A stretch of DNA of 64,000 nucleotides from Neobacillus pocheonensis (lineage in GTDB: Bacteria > Bacillota > Bacilli > Bacillales > Cytobacillaceae): assembly GCA_023702235.1 (NCBI GenBank), contig JAMQCR010000001.1, positions 1,736,001 through 1,800,000 on the forward strand, written 5' to 3'. The notes under the pieces were generated by a model. It did not search any database. It saw only the letters and a program-made list of their open reading frames with translations, and was not told the origin of the DNA. The position numbers and the translations under genes were made by a program. Of this stretch, positions 7,428 through 14,767 are shown piece after piece. Numbering within the stretch: the first letter of the stretch is position 1; every line of letters starts with the position of its first letter.

Positions 7428-7763
7428 TATTTTCCCTCACCTTTCCCCTTTAAGACTTCCACCATATCTTTAAGTTGTTGTGGAATAGGTAATCCTGTAC
7501 GTCCTGCATTTTCTAAGATAGATAAAAGTTCATTTCCTAAATAGAAGAAAAAGATGGTATCTGTAACTATTTGCCCGTATCCTCCAATTGCTTTATCAGC
7601 AAGATGACCAACTGCTACCAAGCAAAAGATTGTAATCTTTTTACCAATACCTTTAAATCCAACCTTGCTACTTAACCTACCTTCTATACCACTTGCAAGC
7701 AATCCCGTGACATAATCAATAACAGAAAATGTAATTAGAATTTGTAGCAATGGTGATAACACC
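7427..7763 (-). pseudogene. Phage holin (toxin-secretion/lysis holin family), N-terminus removed by an IS3 element
   Basis: Remaining residues EVLSPLLQILITFSVIDYV, the VGFKGIGKKITIFCLVAVGHLAD block and FFYLGNELLSILENAGRTG are characteristic of the phage holin family PF05105: three membrane segments and a basic C-terminus. The open frame continues upstream only into insertion-sequence DNA (to 7837), so the first roughly 20-30 residues are lost. The flank on the other side of the element does not encode a matching N-terminus, so a deletion accompanied or followed the insertion. Confidence 0.8.
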
Positions 7764-7798
7764 TCCCCGAATGCCCAACATCTAAAGGAGCTGACACC

Positions 7799-8113
7799 AT
7801 GAAAAGAACTCAACATCCAAAAGAATTTAAAATCCAAGTTTGTAAAGAAGCTATTGATACAGGTAACGCAGCCGTAGTAGCTCGAAGATATGAACTAAGT
7901 TCAAACATGGTAAACCGTTGGGTTAAAGAATACAAAGAGGGTAAATACAATGACATAAGCTTAGGAGTAGATTCTACTCCTTTGGAGACTAAAATATTAT
8001 CGCAAGAAAACGATCAGTTGAAAAAACTATTGGGTGAAAAAGACTTAGAGATTGCTATTCTTCGCGATCTTATAAAAAAGAAAAACCCTCACTTGCTGAA
8101 AAGCTTGAGATAG
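7799..8113 (+). CDS. IS3-family transposase OrfA
   Basis: 104 residues preceded by AAAGGAG. The N-terminal helix-turn-helix (KEFKIQVCKEAIDTGNAAVV, YELSSNMVNRWVKEYK) binds the ends. The leucine-zipper-like helix (LSQENDQLKKLLGEKDLEIAILRDLI) is typical of IS3 OrfA. Near its end it contains the slippery heptamer A AAA AAG (8074-8080), in phase for a -1 shift into OrfB. Confidence 0.9.
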   Translation: MKRTQHPKEFKIQVCKEAIDTGNAAVVARRYELSSNMVNRWVKEYKEGKYNDISLGVDSTPLETKILSQENDQLKKLLGEKDLEIAILRDLIKKKNPHLLKSLR

Positions 8114-9003
8114 CCGATAAATGGATTAAGAAAGGCTATGCGAAACAAAAGGTGCTAAAAATAATAGGTATTCCTCGCTCAACCTATTACTACCAAGAAA
8201 ATGGTCGTGTAGAGGAAAAGAAAGTAAGTGAGGGGCGTCCAGCACCAGGTTATTCCATCAAAAAGGACGGAAAGAAAATTTCAGATGAACAAATAAAGGA
8301 ATGGCTTCTTGAAGAAATTGCAGGCGATGGATTTGGTTACGGTTATCGAAAATTAACAAAGCAATTGCGTCGTAAATACCACTTGATCATTAATAAGAAG
8401 AAAGTATACAGACTTTGTAAAGAGCTGGATATTCTACGTCCACAGCGTCAAAAAAGAATCTCCTATCCTAGAAAACTGGCAAGAAATCGAGTCATCACTG
8501 CTTCCAATCAACTTTGGGAAACGGATATCAAATATGGATTTATTGAAGGCGAACAAAGATTTTTCTTCGTATGTTCCTTTATTGATGTATTTGATCGTTC
8601 CATCATTGATTATCATATTGGGCTAAGCTGCAGTGGTCAGGATGTAAAACAAACTTTACAAAGAGCTTTATTAAAAAGGAAACAAGTTGATAAAAAGGAA
8701 AGGCCTGTGATTCGATCTGATAATGGACCGCAGTTTATTTCTCACGCCTTTGAACGGGGCTGCCAGGAATTTCAAACCGAACACGAAAGAATTCCGCCAA
8801 AAACACCTAATATGAACGCTCATATTGAGTCGTTTCATCGAATTCTAGAAGATGATTGTTTTAGTAGATTTCAATTCGAAACATACGAAGAAGCTTACAA
8901 AGAAGTGGCATGGTTTATGAAGTTTTATAATGAACGCCGCATGCATTCTAGCATTCTAGATTTATCCCAAAAGAATTCTATGAAAAGCAAGGAACCTTGG
9001 TAA
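8074..9003 (+). CDS. IS3-family transposase OrfB (DDE), reached by -1 frameshift
   Basis: From the heptamer at 8074-8080 the -1 frame reads KKEKPSLAEKLEIADKWIKK and continues without interruption, so OrfAB would be one 7799-9003 product. Independent initiation at the GTG at 8152 is also possible. It has the HTH_21 region (PRSTYYY, FGYGYRKLTKQLRRKY) and an rve integrase core with the catalytic triad in WETDIKYG, IRSDNGPQF and NAHIESFHR. It looks complete, so the element may be active. Confidence 0.9.
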   Translation, partial: KKEKPSLAEKLEIADKWIKKGYAKQKVLKIIGIPRSTYYYQENGRVEEKKVSEGRPAPGYSIKKDGKKISDEQIKEWLLEEIAGDGFGYGYRKLTKQLRRKYHLIINKKKVYRLCKELDILRPQRQKRISYPRKLARNRVITASNQLWETDIKYGFIEGEQRFFFVCSFIDVFDRSIIDYHIGLSCSGQDVKQTLQRALLKRKQVDKKERPVIRSDNGPQFISHAFERGCQEFQTEHERIPPKTPNMNAHIESFHRILEDDCFSRFQFETYEEAYKEVAWFMKFYNERRMHSSILDLSQKNSMKSKEPW

Positions 9004-9300
9004 TCAAAGAAGTTCGAGTATAAGGGGCGCATAAACTTCAAAGCACCGGCTTGATTTGGAGTGGCGGGCATGATAGCCTCATTTGGCGATGCCAACTGTT
9101 TGAACAGCTGGCTTCTTGGCAGGAGAATTATGCCCGCAGAGGCTCCATGTCAAGCCACATGGCCTTTCTGAAATATAACGATAGAAAACCAACAAATAAA
9201 AAACTGTGAAAACAAAAGAATAAGTGAGTTATTGTCCAAAATTCGGGGGCTAATCCGGTCATTAGCCTCAATCAATAAAGATAAATAGGATAATAATAAA

Positions 9301-9672
9301 TTACTTCTGTCCATTACCAAAGCCTCCATCTTCTAATACAGTCTTACGACTATGGCATGATGCACACATGGCTTGATGGTTGAACCTTGCCCAGAACAAA
9401 TCCTTATCACCTTTATGTGCAATGATATGGTCAACTACAGTAGCCTTCTCACCACATGATATACATGTAGGATTACGCTTCAGGAAATCTATCCTGTATG
9501 TTCTCCACTTAGTGTCATGCCCACGACTAGCAGCACTACCTCTTCGCTTATCATAGTCCTTACTCTGTTTAGCTAGGTACTTATGTGAATCACAATATCC
9601 ACTACTATCATTAGTTAAGTTAGGACAACCATCAACTTGTTTCTTACACATTCTCATTGGTTTATTTGGCAT
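9301..9672 (-). CDS. Phage HNH endonuclease
   Basis: 123 residues with the zinc-binding HNH fold: CISCGEKATVVDHIIAHKGD, then FNHQAMCASCHSRKT, with two CxxC pairs around the catalytic DH. The N-terminal part has additional Cys/His residues. HNH proteins of this size sit next to the terminase genes at the start of the packaging module in Bacillus phages and assist DNA cleavage. Here no terminase, portal or capsid gene follows; the next gene downstream is the interrupted holin. It is therefore a relic of a collapsed prophage. Confidence 0.85.
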   Translation of the reverse strand: MPNKPMRMCKKQVDGCPNLTNDSSGYCDSHKYLAKQSKDYDKRRGSAASRGHDTKWRTYRIDFLKRNPTCISCGEKATVVDHIIAHKGDKDLFWARFNHQAMCASCHSRKTVLEDGGFGNGQK

Positions 9673-9850
9673 CTATTTCCTCCCTAATTTTAAGAAACAA
9701 AAAAGGACAAACCAATTAGATTTGCCCATCAAATTATTTTGTATTAATTTTTCATTTCGCCTTGTCGGCCAACTAAACAATATCTTCGTAATGTCATAAT
9801 TTTTAATTATAAAAATAGGTATCTAACTAGTCCACATAAACAAAAGTTCA

Positions 9851-9859
9851 CATAGACTA
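9851..9859 (+). promoter_or_regulatory. Sigma-K-like -10 element of cotD-like gene
   Basis: CATAGACTA fits CATANNNTA. An AC dinucleotide about 16 bases upstream (in CCACATAAAC) fits the weak sigma-K -35. It lies about 40 bases before the coat gene start. Confidence 0.5.
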
Positions 9860-9897
9860 ATGGTGATACAAGACAAATTTTACATGGAGGTCATTTA

Positions 9898-10284
9898 ATG
9901 ATGAATAGAAATATTGGATATGGTGGTTTTCCACCAAATATGCCACCAAATATAATGCCTAAACAGATTGCACCTGTTCAGCCATTGCCAGCCCAATACT
10001 GCCCGCCACCACCTTGTCCGCCTATATACTGTCCGCCTCAAGTGTTTCCAGCTCAGTATGATCCTCCCCTAGTTTCACCGGGTCAGCAATATGTTAAAAC
10101 AAATTTATTTAATAAAGTAGTAACTCATGTCAATCCTTCTCATACGACAACAGTTAACAAGCTTAATATTAATCATCAACATTATTTTCCCCACACAGAA
10201 TCATGTGTAAATGAATGCTGTGAAACACACACAATGTGCGGTGTTCCAGTTAATCCATGTTGTCCAACACCATTTGGATTCTAG
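9898..10284 (+). CDS. cotD: CotD-family spore coat protein
   Basis: 128 residues. The first ATG is chosen because GGAGG lies seven bases upstream; a second ATG follows directly. The Pro/Gln/Cys-rich N-terminus (PPPPCPPIYCPPQVFP) is followed by the family-specific core: NKVVTHVNPSHTTTVNKLNI, HQHYFPHTESCVNE and a Cys-rich end (CCETHTMCGVPVNPCCPTPFGF). CotD is an inner-coat protein made in the mother cell under sigma-K, which fits the -10 element seen here. It is longer at the N-terminus than B. subtilis CotD (about 75 residues), as in several other Bacillaceae. Confidence 0.85.
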   Translation: MMNRNIGYGGFPPNMPPNIMPKQIAPVQPLPAQYCPPPPCPPIYCPPQVFPAQYDPPLVSPGQQYVKTNLFNKVVTHVNPSHTTTVNKLNINHQHYFPHTESCVNECCETHTMCGVPVNPCCPTPFGF

Positions 10285-10291
10285 CTTCTTT

Positions 10292-10316
10292 TCCCCTTAT
10301 TAGGGGATTTTTTTAT
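10292..10316 (+). terminator. Terminator of the cotD-like gene
   Basis: TCCCC / GGGGA hairpin with a TTATTA-type loop and a T run, directly after the stop codon. Confidence 0.75.
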
Positions 10317-10373
10317 TAACAAATAAAAAGCATTTTCATACACTATAAAAGTTCTGAGATACATGTTCTCCTT

Positions 10374-10397
10374 AGGTACCCTATGGGTGCCTTTTTT
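10374..10397 (+). terminator. Second terminator
   Basis: AGGTACCC / GGGTGCCT stem with a TAT loop, followed by TTTTT. With the preceding terminator it brackets about 60 bases that could be a short independent RNA; no open frame is evident there. Confidence 0.6.
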
Positions 10398-10405
10398 ATT
10401 GAAAA

Positions 10406-10525
10406 TTAAAAAGTCGTTCTTACTTCGCAATATGTGTCAATTGCCCATTCAACTTTCTTTATTGGTACTATTTTTGGAATCTCAACTCTTGGAATCTTAA
10501 TATTTGGTAATTTAATTAGTAGCAT
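10406..10525 (-). CDS. Unknown 39-residue protein
   Basis: The ATG lies 14 bases inside the end of the preceding gene in another frame. The encoded peptide has repeating KIPRVEIPKIVPIKK-type strands and a Cys near the end. It could be a separate coupled gene, or the true C-terminus of the preceding protein after a frameshift. Not recognised. Confidence 0.35.
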   Translation of the reverse strand: MLLIKLPNIKIPRVEIPKIVPIKKVEWAIDTYCEVRTTF

Positions 10526-10814
10526 TATTACCAGACCATGCATTCTTATCAGCAACCAACTTAACAATTTCATAACCCTTGTAAATAGCTTTAAGTTGAT
10601 CTTCGACTTCAACAAAAGGATACCTTTTTGACAAGTCAACTAAGGCTGCCTCTACTTGTGCTGCTTCATTTTTAATATTAGATATTTTAGTATTAATAAC
10701 AGATAAATCATTTTCAAAATTTGTTTTCATTTCATTCGTAACCATTTTTTGTTTAAGGCTGTTTTCTACTCGTGCAGTAACTAAAGCAACTATTTTTTCA
10801 ATGAAATTATTCAT
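10512..10814 (-). CDS. Coiled-coil protein of phage/element origin (100 aa)
   Basis: The start codon overlaps the end of the preceding gene by eight bases. It begins FIEKIVALVTARVENSLKQK and continues with long heptad-like helices (NTKISNIKNEAAQVEAALVDL) and a C-terminal KAIYKGYEIVKLVADKNAW. No membrane segment. With its membrane-anchored neighbour it looks like a two-protein complex from the prophage or element. Function unknown. Confidence 0.55.
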   Translation of the reverse strand: MNNFIEKIVALVTARVENSLKQKMVTNEMKTNFENDLSVINTKISNIKNEAAQVEAALVDLSKRYPFVEVEDQLKAIYKGYEIVKLVADKNAWSGNNATN

Positions 10815-11133
10815 TTATTTCATCTCCCTTTTCTAATTTATCCAATATTTGACTATTCAACTTTTCATTAACTTCAACTATTTTATAAAGACCATCACGT
10901 ACTTCTATAACCATTGCTTGAATTTCTTTAATAATCCTATCATTATCATATTCAGCATTTAATTCTTCAATTTTCTCATGATTAGCAGCAATAAAATTTA
11001 GGCATTCTATATTCACTGATTGATACTTTTCAAACTGTCTATTTACCTTTGCTTTTTTAATTGATTTACAAATACCTTCTATAATTTCAAATACAACAAA
11101 ACTTAATAAAGCAATTACAACTATTTCCAACAT
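10807..11133 (-). CDS. Membrane-anchored coiled-coil protein (108 aa)
   Basis: Starts behind AAAGGGAG. One N-terminal membrane segment (IVVIALLSFVVFEIIEGI) is followed by a basic stretch and a long helical, coiled-coil-prone tail. The layout resembles small phage proteins of the spanin/holin-accessory kind, but there is no motif to confirm this. Overlaps and is co-directional with the next gene. Confidence 0.55.
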   Translation of the reverse strand: MLEIVVIALLSFVVFEIIEGICKSIKKAKVNRQFEKYQSVNIECLNFIAANHEKIEELNAEYDNDRIIKEIQAMVIEVRDGLYKIVEVNEKLNSQILDKLEKGDEINE

Positions 11134-11190
11134 TTATTTCTCCCTTTGATATTTAGTTTGTCTTCAATGAACAGCTCTCAATCTAGACAA

Positions 11191-11220
11191 ATAAAAAAGC
11201 AATCCCCGAAAGGACTGCTT
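11191..11220 (-). terminator. Terminator of the 75-residue gene
   Basis: AAGCAATCC / GGACTGCTT hairpin (one A-C mismatch). On the minus strand it is followed by TTTTTTAT and abuts the stop codon at 11220. Confidence 0.65.
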
Positions 11221-11447
11221 TATTTTTGTAATAAATTAATTAGTTCCAGTTTCTGTTCTTTGCTTAATTCATGATTACATTTTAACCATTCATGAACTAA
11301 CTTGTACATGCCCCACGGTTGTAATCCTATTTTTGAATCTCCGTCTCCTCGTTCATTACCAATGTCAACTTTACCATTTGTCGAAACAATAAACCAAGGT
11401 GATTTAGCATGATTATAATTACTTAATTCTTCTTTAGTCCAAGTCAA
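11220..11447 (-). CDS. Unknown 75-residue protein, TTG start
   Basis: TTG start eight bases behind AGGAG. The sequence is soluble and Trp-rich (SPWFIVSTNGKVDIGNERGD, GLQPWGMYKLVHEWLKC). A separate promoter and its own terminator make it a monocistronic accessory gene. No family recognised. Confidence 0.5.
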   Translation of the reverse strand: MTWTKEELSNYNHAKSPWFIVSTNGKVDIGNERGDGDSKIGLQPWGMYKLVHEWLKCNHELSKEQKLELINLLQK

Positions 11448-11482
11448 ATTAATCTCTCCTTTTATTTACATGCATAAAAAAA

Positions 11483-11750
11483 TCATTCTGTTAAAACATC
11501 AATATTTTTCAATTCTTCTGGCACGTAGTCTAAAAGAATAAAAGAATAGTGATTATCATATTGAACTGCCAAGGAGCTATATTCTCACCCTTATTTTCTT
11601 CTAACTCATTTTTCAACTTTTCTAAAGTTTCTCCCCAAACTGGATAATTCCATCGTCTTTTGATCTTCTCAACAAATTTGTCACTAGTGCTAAAACATGA
11701 TAATACTCATTATCTTTAGCCGTAATATAATAATCTTTTTGCTGTATCAA
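11483..11750 (-). pseudogene. Decayed small gene with two frameshifts
   Basis: A TTG behind GAGGAGTGATTAAG opens MIQQKDYYITAKDNEYYHVL. The sense continues in a second frame (DKFVEKIKRRWNYPVWGETL, then LKNELEENKGENIAPW) and ends in a third (VQYDNHYSFILLDYVPEELK). The three pieces are collinear and together make a plausible protein of about 90 residues. Its original function is not recognisable. Confidence 0.5.
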
Positions 11751-11862
11751 CTTAATCACTCCTCACCAAATATTTACTCTTCCAATATTCGGAAAATAAT
11801 GACAAAAATCCTGAAAACAAAATAAAAAACATCCAAATCAATGGATGTCTCAGTCATAAATA

Positions 11863-12078
11863 TTAAAGCGATCTTAACCTTGGTTCAACATGATCAGATA
11901 TAATGATTGAATTAACATTTTTCAAATTAACTGCAACCAATCCAAGATGTTCTTCATTTTTAAACCAATTTTGGTTTGAAGAAATTAATCCATAAAGACT
12001 TTCCTTACTTTGTGCTTCAACAACATTTGTTACTGAATTTCCTTTTTCAAATCTAAAGGTAACATTAAATTTTGCCAT
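11863..12078 (-). CDS. Unknown 71-residue protein
   Basis: The start at the ATG at 12078 is supported by GGGAGGTGAAATA. The compact alpha/beta sequence MAKFNVTFRFEKGNSV continues with a strand-rich middle (HLGLVAVNLKNVNSIIISDH). It resembles small phage or plasmid accessory proteins in size only. Single gene between an AT-rich leader and the HEPN-like gene. Confidence 0.5.
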   Translation of the reverse strand: MAKFNVTFRFEKGNSVTNVVEAQSKESLYGLISSNQNWFKNEEHLGLVAVNLKNVNSIIISDHVEPRLRSL

Positions 12079-12131
12079 TATTTCACCTCCCAACCCATCT
12101 ATAAATTAGACAAAATAGGAGAAATGTCCTT

Positions 12132-12413
12132 CTAAAATTTAAATAGCTCTAAAAACTGTTTTACTCTGGATATATTACCTTCATCAAAATAAGTAACATT
12201 ACGTGATTCTAAAGCAAGAAATTTAATTACATCAACGACTTCTTTAACAATCCATTCTTCACTTTCTAGGATTACAGATAATCCCCTTGGTTTAAAATGA
12301 GCAAAATCATTTCTATAATTAATCATTTTTTCTATAGCTTCATGCTGTAGTTCTGTAATTTTAAGGATTTTACTATCCAATCGTTGCCTCTTTGGTGTTT
12401 CATTTGTATACAT
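12132..12413 (-). CDS. Small HEPN-like protein with an RNDFAH motif (93 aa)
   Basis: Preceded by GGGGG at proper spacing. A mostly helical protein with the sequence MINYRNDFAHFKPRG, where R-N-D-F-A-H fits the R-x4-H signature of HEPN ribonuclease-like domains. Flanking helices (ITELQHEAIEKM, WIVKEVVDVIKFLALES) fit a four-helix bundle. HEPN proteins act in toxin-antitoxin, abortive infection and RNA-processing roles. No adjacent MNT nucleotidyltransferase is seen, so a toxin role is unproven. Confidence 0.45.
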   Translation of the reverse strand: MYTNETPKRQRLDSKILKITELQHEAIEKMINYRNDFAHFKPRGLSVILESEEWIVKEVVDVIKFLALESRNVTYFDEGNISRVKQFLELFKF

Positions 12414-12430
12414 TGATTAACCCCCTATTT

Positions 12431-12458
12431 AATACCCCTCAATTTACTGAGGGGTATT
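12431..12458 (-). terminator. Strong hairpin terminator
   Basis: Perfect 11-bp stem AATACCCCTCA / TGAGGGGTATT with a 6-base loop, after the end of the upstream gene fragment at 12462 on the minus strand. Confidence 0.6.
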
Positions 12459-12461
12459 TAT

Positions 12462-12590
12462 TTATTCTTTTTCATCTAATATTTCAATCCCAAACTCATC
12501 ACAAAGGTTGATATTATCCACTTTAACGTCTTGTATAAGCGGGATTGTTTCTGGGAGTTTCACAGCTATTTTCCTAAATGTTATCTTCAA
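12462..12590 (-). pseudogene. C-terminal gene remnant (about 42 residues)
   Basis: An open frame with a possible TTG start but no ribosome-binding site encodes KITFRKIAVKLPETIPLIQD and an acidic end (FGIEILDEKE), followed by a good terminator. This looks like the tail of a once longer gene whose 5' part is gone. Confidence 0.35.
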
Positions 12591-12696
12591 TGTTTTTAAA
12601 CCAATTTAGCAAAACCAATCATCCTCTCAAATGAACAGTCAAAGTGTTGCTTAAATAGTGGTGGATGAAGAAGAAACAAAATGGAGATAAAATAAA

Positions 12697-12736
12697 AAAG
12701 GACGATACTTTATTAGTAGGTATCGTCCTTTTTTAT
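12697..12736 (+). terminator. Bidirectional terminator
   Basis: Perfect 12-bp stem AAAGGACGATAC / GTATCGTCCTTT with T runs on both strands. No clear gene immediately upstream on the plus strand. Confidence 0.6.
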
Positions 12737-12877
12737 ATTTACCCCATTTAACTTATCATTTAATCTATTCGTGGATTTTTCTACTAGTAGCGACCAGCCA
12801 CTTTTAAACTAATTATGAAGTCATGCAAAAAGCCATATAATTAAAGGACTATACTCATCTAAATCATTCCGTTTAGT

Positions 12878-12988
12878 TTAAAAAGCCCAAGTAGAAAGCA
12901 CGATGATTAACAGAATGAACAATACGACGATTAATACAAAGCTACTACCTCCATAGCCATAGCCATAGCCTCCATATCCGAAGCACAT
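12878..12988 (-). CDS. YjcZ-family sporulation microprotein (36 aa)
   Basis: Short head [14 protein letters not shown] followed by the family helix [19 protein letters not shown]. Ribosome-binding site GGTGAGAGG. The coding region and the upstream region are paralogous to the gene at 779-913. The two lie in the same orientation about 12 kb apart, flanking the whole mobile-element-rich segment. Confidence 0.85.
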   Translation of the reverse strand: MCFGYGGYGYGYGGSSFVLIVVLFILLIIVLSTWAF

Positions 12989-13062
12989 ACCTCTCACCAC
13001 CTTTTGGATTATCCGAAGGAAGATACTTTCCTCTCATTTATATATATTTCTAAGGACGAGAA

Positions 13063-13088
13063 TCGATTGGACAATCATCATAGTGTTA
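13063..13088 (-). promoter_or_regulatory. Conserved 26-bp block upstream of YjcZ-type gene (copy 2)
   Basis: Identical over 26 bases to 984-1009 and followed by ACAAAAT in both. A related AGACGTCTGCA / TGCAAACGTCT hairpin lies at 13133-13159 as in copy 1. Probably a shared promoter or operator of the duplicated spore gene. Confidence 0.5.
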
Positions 13089-13215
13089 CGACAAAATCCG
13101 CAATTTGCTTAAACAACTTCTAAAAACAAAAGAGACGTCTGCAATATATGCAAACGTCTTAAAGGCGGTATTTCTATATGCTGGATGTCAGGACAAATGG
13201 TTGCTCTTGTATGTT

Positions 13216-13422
13216 TTACTTTTCGATTACTTCTATTGATGAAATATGTGTTGGATTTACCACAATTTTTTCATCACCATCTAAATAAACAAAATTATTT
13301 TTCATTACTTTTCCTCCATTTGGCAAATCATTAAAAAAAGAACGAGTGAAGTCATTTAATGAATAATTTTTTTCACATATTACGTATTCTTTTCCACTAT
13401 TCATTACTACCTTAATTTTCAA
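13216..13422 (-). CDS. Unknown 68-residue protein, TTG start
   Basis: TTG start behind GGGGTGAGG. A compact beta-rich sequence (MKIKVVMNSGKEYVI, NNFVYLDGDEKIVVNPTHIS) without signal or membrane segment, resembling small phage or accessory proteins that bind a peptide or nucleic acid. Family not recognised. Confidence 0.5.
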   Translation of the reverse strand: MKIKVVMNSGKEYVICEKNYSLNDFTRSFFNDLPNGGKVMKNNFVYLDGDEKIVVNPTHISSIEVIEK

Positions 13423-13506
13423 CTTGCCTCACCCCTGACTTAATATTGTTACTTCTCTGAATTCTATAACAATAGTCGAATATCCTTCTTAGATTTTACT
13501 TAAACA

Positions 13507-13704
13507 TCAATATTTGATTTTACCAAATAATTTATCCCAATCTCGAACTGTTGCTTCATCACTTTGATTTAATGATTTCATGGTAATTGCCGTTTCGAAA
13601 TCTTTGGATACATCCAATTTATATACTTTTAATAAATTACAACTTGAAAAAATAATAATTGTTATTCCAAGGATTATTAAATAGGTATTTTTGTCTTTAA
13701 ACAT
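13507..13704 (-). CDS. Small membrane protein or lipoprotein (65 aa)
   Basis: The ATG at 13704 is placed after GGGTGG. A hydrophobic N-terminal helix (TYLIILGITIIIFSSC) is followed by a short hydrophilic domain. The Cys directly after IIFSS could be a lipobox, although the consensus is weak. No homologue recognised. Confidence 0.5.
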   Translation of the reverse strand: MFKDKNTYLIILGITIIIFSSCNLLKVYKLDVSKDFETAITMKSLNQSDEATVRDWDKLFGKIKY

Positions 13705-13884
13705 GAAAATCCACCCGCCAAGTCTATTTTTCAAAACACAATTATTATAAGACTTAAAAGAGTCTATTACTAATTTTTTTATATGAATTTTTTCTTAAAA
13801 TTATAAAACACCAATTTCTAAATTTAAGTGAAAACTGTTTATTCTGTATAAATACACGGAAATTAGGAGATTCACCAATTATAT

Positions 13885-13952
13885 GCTACAATTTATTTAC
13901 CATTTGATTTACTGTTTCATGTTCCCTACTCATCCGTGAGTGGGGTTTTTTT
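13885..13952 (+). ncRNA. Possible short RNA ending in a terminator
   Basis: A TATGCTACAAT -10-like sequence is followed about 35 bases later by a terminator (CCCTACTCA / TGAGTGGGG stem, TCCG loop, T7). No open reading frame lies between. A transcript of about 50-60 bases is suggested but there is no clear -35. Confidence 0.3.
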
Positions 13953-13971
13953 ATTTCTTACAAACAAAAAA

Positions 13972-14003
13972 ACAGACTCTTAAAAACAGAGTCTGTCTTT
14001 TTT
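13972..14003 (-). terminator. Terminator of the cold-shock gene
   Basis: ACAGACTCT / AGAGTCTGT stem with T runs on both strands. It lies 13 bases after the cold-shock gene on the minus strand. Confidence 0.75.
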
Positions 14004-14015
14004 TGTTCCTACTGA

Positions 14016-14216
14016 TTAAGATTTACGTACGTTAGCTGCTTGAGCCCCACGTTGACCTTGTTCTACGTCAAAAGTCACTTCTTGACCTTCTTCTAATGAT
14101 TTATACCCTTCGCCTTGGATCGCTGAGAAATGAACGAAAACGTCTTCTCCACCTTCACGTTCGATGAATCCGAAGCCTTTTTCGCCGTTAAACCATTTTA
14201 CTTTACCTTTTTCCAT
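14016..14216 (-). CDS. cspC: Cold-shock protein, CspC-like
   Basis: 66-residue single cold-shock domain with RNP1 (KGFGFIER) and RNP2 (VFVHFSAI), an RNA chaperone that melts mRNA structure at low temperature. The tail [18 protein letters not shown] is closest to CspC among the Bacillus paralogues as I remember them. Start behind AGGAGG. About 180 bases of leader without another gene lie upstream, consistent with the long regulated 5' leaders of csp genes. It is intact. Confidence 0.9.
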   Translation of the reverse strand: MEKGKVKWFNGEKGFGFIEREGGEDVFVHFSAIQGEGYKSLEEGQEVTFDVEQGQRGAQAANVRKS

Positions 14217-14442
14217 GTTTGTTGCCTCCTAGTGCGTTAACACACAAAATTTGTTACTATTCTTGCTCTCAGTGATCATCAAGACGAAAAGTTGGTACTT
14301 ATACAATCCTTTACACCGAACAAAAATAATTCTTCTATAGAATAGCATTTTTTTGAAAGGGTTTGCAAGGATATTAAATAGAAAGTCTTTTTTCTTCCAC
14401 TCGCAAATTCATGTTTGCCCCATAAACAGGTTCATCCTAAGT

Positions 14443-14470
14443 AAGACGGAGCTATTCCAAGCTCCGTCTT
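14443..14470 (-). terminator. Terminator of the GerPA/PF-like gene
   Basis: AAGACGGAGC / GCTCCGTCTT stem just after the end of the minus-strand gene at 14490. The T run is short. Confidence 0.5.
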
Positions 14471-14489
14471 ATTAAATCGATTAAATCTG

Positions 14490-14672
14490 TTACACTCTTT
14501 TGATTGGAAGTTCTAAACCTGAATTTGTCGTGATCACCCCACCAGAATTATTTCCACCAGAACCAGTGATTGATTTTGTTATTGAAATTGGAGAAATATA
14601 TATCGCCCCACCAAAGTTAACAATACCGCCAGAAACCGTTCCGATTTTTACACCATCTTGATTAAAGCCCAA
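14490..14672 (-). CDS. GerPA/GerPF-type spore protein (60 aa)
   Basis: TTG start behind AAGGGGG. The sequence KIGTVSGGIVNFGGAIYISP followed by KSITGSGGNNSGG matches the GerPA/PF pattern: a strand ending in G-G/D, an ISP motif, then a GSG..N.G turn. Members of this family form part of the coat structure that lets germinants reach the inner membrane. This is a stand-alone short copy outside a gerP operon, so a direct role in germination is uncertain. Confidence 0.65.
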   Translation of the reverse strand: MGFNQDGVKIGTVSGGIVNFGGAIYISPISITKSITGSGGNNSGGVITTNSGLELPIKRV

Positions 14673-14767
14673 TAATTAGCCCCCTTTTAATTACGTTTGT
14701 ATATAATATGTACAAGCTCTTGAGATTGTTTAATCATTTTAACTAAAAAAACCTTTTTAATAATTTT

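Larger units (their letters stand above)
7764..9249 (+). mobile_element. IS3-family insertion sequence
   Basis: It contains orfA and orfB with a frameshift signal. Candidate terminal inverted repeats are CCCCGAAT at 7765-7772 and its complement ATTCGGGG at 9241-9248, with further matches at ACA eight bases inside. The exact ends and target duplication cannot be fixed by eye. About 240 bases follow orfB before the right end and include an open frame ending in MAFLKYNDRKPTNKKL, a possible passenger remnant. A GGCTAAT/ATTAGCC hairpin (9249-9268) lies just outside. Confidence 0.75.
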
